A stretch of DNA of 64,000 bases from Thiocapsa sp. (GTDB lineage Bacteria > Pseudomonadota > Gammaproteobacteria > Chromatiales > Chromatiaceae), in NCBI RefSeq assembly GCF_018399035.1, contig NZ_CP073760.1, positions 5,642,501 to 5,706,500 on the forward strand, given 5' to 3'. Shown piece after piece: positions 62,193-64,000 of this stretch. Both the position numbers and the translations under genes were made by a program. The stretch's first letter is position 1. Each line of letters starts with the position of its first letter. Below the pieces are notes generated by a model, which had not been told where the DNA came from, made no database searches, and saw only the letters and a program-made list of their open reading frames with translations.

Positions 62193-63152
62193 ATGTTGGA
62201 TTCCCTGCCGTTGCTCTTCCCGTCCGACTTTCCTGCGATCGACCGGCGTCGTCTCCAGACCCTGCAGATCAACCTGGGCTATCGCTGTAACCAGAGCTGT
62301 CGTCACTGTCATGTCGATGCGGGGCCGAAGCGCTCCGAGTCGATGAGCGAGGAGACGGTCGAGGCGGTGCTTGCGTTCATGGACCGGCATCCGGTGCGCA
62401 CGCTCGACATCACCGGCGGTGCGCCCGAGATGCATCCGGAGTTTCGTCGTCTGGCGCGCGAGGGTCGGCGCCGGGGTGCTGAGGTGCTCGATCGCTGCAA
62501 CCTGACGATCCTCTCGGAGCCCGGTCATGAGGATCTCGGCGCCTTCCTGGCGGAGCAGGGTGTTCGCATGATCGCGTCTTTGCCCTGTTATCTGGCCGAC
62601 AATGTCGACACCCAGCGCGGCAGCGGCGTGTTTGCGGCCAGCATCGCCGGTCTGCGCCAACTCAACCGTCTCGGCTACGGCGTCGAAGGCAGCGGTCTCG
62701 AGCTGGACCTGGTGTTCAACCCGCAGGGTCCGACCCTGCCGCCCGCGCAGGGCGTCTTGGAGGCCGATTACCGGGCCGTTCTCGGCGAGCGTTACGGTAT
62801 CGTCTTCAGTCGGTTGTTGACCATCACGAACATGCCGATCAAGCGGTTCGGCAGTCTGCTCCAGTCGACCGGACAGTTCGCCGACTATATGACCCTTCTG
62901 AAGGGCGCCTATCGCGCGGAGAATCTCGACGCCGTCATGTGTCGCGATCTAATCAGCATCGATTGGCAGGGCTTCGTCTTCGATTGCGACTTCAATCAGA
63001 TGCTTGGTTTGGCGCTCGAGCGGGACGCACGGCGACTCCATATCTCCTCCCTCGGTCACGATGCGCTCGAGGGTTTGCGCATCCGCACCGCCGAGCACTG
63101 CTATGGCTGTACGGCGGGCCAGGGCAGTAGCTGCGGCGGGGCCTTGGCCTGA
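62193..63152 (+). CDS. arsS: arsenosugar biosynthesis radical SAM protein ArsS
   Basis: A 319-residue radical SAM enzyme with CNQSCRHCH (Cys32, Cys36, Cys39) and the DUF3641 C-terminal cysteine cluster HCYGCTAGQGSSCGGAL. ArsS acts on S-adenosylmethionine-derived groups during arsenosugar synthesis. No UGA codon interrupts it, so it is not the selenoprotein form. An arsM methyltransferase, usually a partner, is not in the window. It is followed after 1 base by a DUF2064 gene. Confidence 0.9.
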   Translation: MLDSLPLLFPSDFPAIDRRRLQTLQINLGYRCNQSCRHCHVDAGPKRSESMSEETVEAVLAFMDRHPVRTLDITGGAPEMHPEFRRLAREGRRRGAEVLDRCNLTILSEPGHEDLGAFLAEQGVRMIASLPCYLADNVDTQRGSGVFAASIAGLRQLNRLGYGVEGSGLELDLVFNPQGPTLPPAQGVLEADYRAVLGERYGIVFSRLLTITNMPIKRFGSLLQSTGQFADYMTLLKGAYRAENLDAVMCRDLISIDWQGFVFDCDFNQMLGLALERDARRLHISSLGHDALEGLRIRTAEHCYGCTAGQGSSCGGALA

Positions 63153-63153
63153 G

Positions 63154-63819
63154 ATGAGCGGCCCGGGTCGTCCCGAGGGCGGGTCGGTGCGCTATCCGAA
63201 TGCCCGAATCCTGATCTTCGCCAAGGCGCCGATCCCCGGACAGGTGAAGACCCGTCTGATTCCGACGCTGGGCCCCGCGGGCGCCGCCGAGCTTGCCCGT
63301 GATCTTCTCGAGCGACTGGTTCGGAGGCTCGCGGGCGCTCGACTCGCCCCGGTGGAGCTTTGGTGCTCCCCCGACCCCGGGCATCCGCTCTTTCGAGATC
63401 TCTCCGAATCGGCCGGTGTCGCGCTGCGCACGCAGCGGGGCGAGGACCTCGGAGAGCGCCTGAGCGCGGCGGCGGAGGATGCGCTGGGTCGTGCAGAGGC
63501 GGTGCTTCTGGTCGGCGCGGATATCCCGGAGCTCGATGCCGACTATTGCGCGTCGGCGTTGTCGGCCCTTGCGGATTTCGACGCGGTTCTTGGGCCGGCC
63601 GAGGACGGCGGTTACGTGCTGCTCGGGCTCAAGGCCCCAGCGCCGGAGTTGTTCACAGACATGCCGTGGGGCGGCGAGCGCGTCGCCGCGATCACGCGGG
63701 GACGCATCGCGTCGCTGGGGTTGCGCTGCTCGGAGCGTGCGACCCTGTGGGATTTGGATCGGCCGGAGGATCTCCTGCGTTATCGTCGCATCGATGCCTT
63801 AGGCGATTTCCGGGAATGA
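63154..63819 (+). CDS. TIGR04282-type glycosyltransferase (DUF2064)
   Basis: A 221-residue GT-A-like protein with ILIFAKAPIPGQVKTRLIP (nucleotide-binding start), LVGADIPELDADY and GPAEDGGYVLLGLK segments. These proteins sit beside arsS in arsenosugar loci and are proposed to transfer a sugar. The ATG at 63154 directly follows the arsS stop, suggesting one transcript. Confidence 0.9.
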   Translation: MSGPGRPEGGSVRYPNARILIFAKAPIPGQVKTRLIPTLGPAGAAELARDLLERLVRRLAGARLAPVELWCSPDPGHPLFRDLSESAGVALRTQRGEDLGERLSAAAEDALGRAEAVLLVGADIPELDADYCASALSALADFDAVLGPAEDGGYVLLGLKAPAPELFTDMPWGGERVAAITRGRIASLGLRCSERATLWDLDRPEDLLRYRRIDALGDFRE

Positions 63820-63852
63820 TCATCCCGGCCGTGCGTGTTGCCAATGCTTACC

Positions 63853-63903
63853 GGGCGACTAAAGTCGCCCCTACATGTTGGTCGATGCTTTCCCGGAAAT
63901 CAC
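63853..63903. repeat. GGGCGACT/AGTCGCCC palindrome with conserved tail
   Basis: GGGCGACT-AA-AGTCGCCC followed by CTACATGTTGGTCGATGCTTT...AAATCACC, the same tail as at 16654-16684. It lies between the ends of two convergent genes. Confidence 0.7.
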
Positions 63904-64000
63904 CTATGCGGCGCGCTGCAGGACCAACTCCAACACCGCCTTGCTTCCGAAGTAGGCGAGGATCAGGACGACGAACCCCCCGAGCGTCCAACCGATGGCG
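63904..64000 (-). CDS. cytochrome c assembly protein (YpjD/CcsA-like), C-terminal end only
   Basis: The last 32 codons read IGWTLGGFVVLILAYFGSKAVLELVL then a short tail and TAG. This is the last span of the YpjD/HemX-type CcsA-like membrane protein. The rest lies beyond the window. Confidence 0.6.
   Translation of the reverse strand, partial: AIGWTLGGFVVLILAYFGSKAVLELVLQRAA

Overview
The window looks like chromosome of a GC-rich gammaproteobacterium, most likely a purple sulfur bacterium (Chromatiaceae, Thiocapsa/Allochromatium-like). The main pointers are a DsrC protein with both redox cysteines (16.8-17.1 kb) and a glutathione-amide-reductase-like enzyme next to a fused peroxiredoxin-glutaredoxin (41-43.3 kb), the gene pair known from Chromatium. 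Genus level cannot be fixed from this sequence alone.

Layout. 0-3.1 kb: the end of a sigma54 activator, a frameshifted YjjJ/HipA-type gene and a vapBC pair whose toxin is truncated. 3.2-11.2 kb (minus strand): an arsenic and redox cluster with a SulP transporter, a universal stress protein, ArsD, ArsA, DsbB and an ACR3 arsenite exporter carrying a fused membrane-fusion-protein-like C-terminal domain. 11.8-15.1 kb: tRNA-Met followed by a decayed accessory zone with small proteins, a hicBA pair, a GIY-YIG nuclease tail, a chromate transporter tail and several intergenic repeats. 15.2-43.3 kb: mostly housekeeping and physiology genes, including a short-type hybrid cluster protein behind an FNR-like site, dsrC, an AAA+ regulator without GAFTGA, rnm-yciO, a site-2 protease, trpS, scpAB, rluB, a RES/Xre toxin-antitoxin, rimO, dusA and the glutathione-amide peroxidase pair.

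44.4-62.0 kb is a defence island on the minus strand, abutting the 3' end of a tRNA-Ala(CGC). It is a complete type 1 BREX set in the order brxA-brxB-brxC-pglX-pglZ-brxL, with extra modules placed between the core genes: a DUF1778/GNAT toxin-antitoxin between brxC and pglX; an AAA ATPase plus DUF4435/TOPRIM pair matching PARIS (AriA/AriB) directly after pglX; then a lone DUF433 protein, a vestigial second pglZ start and an RHH/PIN toxin-antitoxin whose toxin overlaps the pglZ start. Most junctions are 4-bp start/stop overlaps, so PARIS and the PIN module look translationally coupled to the BREX genes. Functionally this suggests a BREX barrier guarded by an abortive system that senses anti-BREX proteins. 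62.2-63.8 kb carries an arsenosugar pair (ArsS radical SAM protein plus a DUF2064 glycosyltransferase), and the right edge holds the end of a cytochrome c assembly gene.

Across the window runs a family of palindromic intergenic units of 83-86 bp with TAAACCGCG/CGCGGTTTA ends. Their ends co-vary, their interiors do not, they are often paired across an AT-rich linker, and five genes use the unit's first TAA as their stop codon. I do not recognise this family as described.
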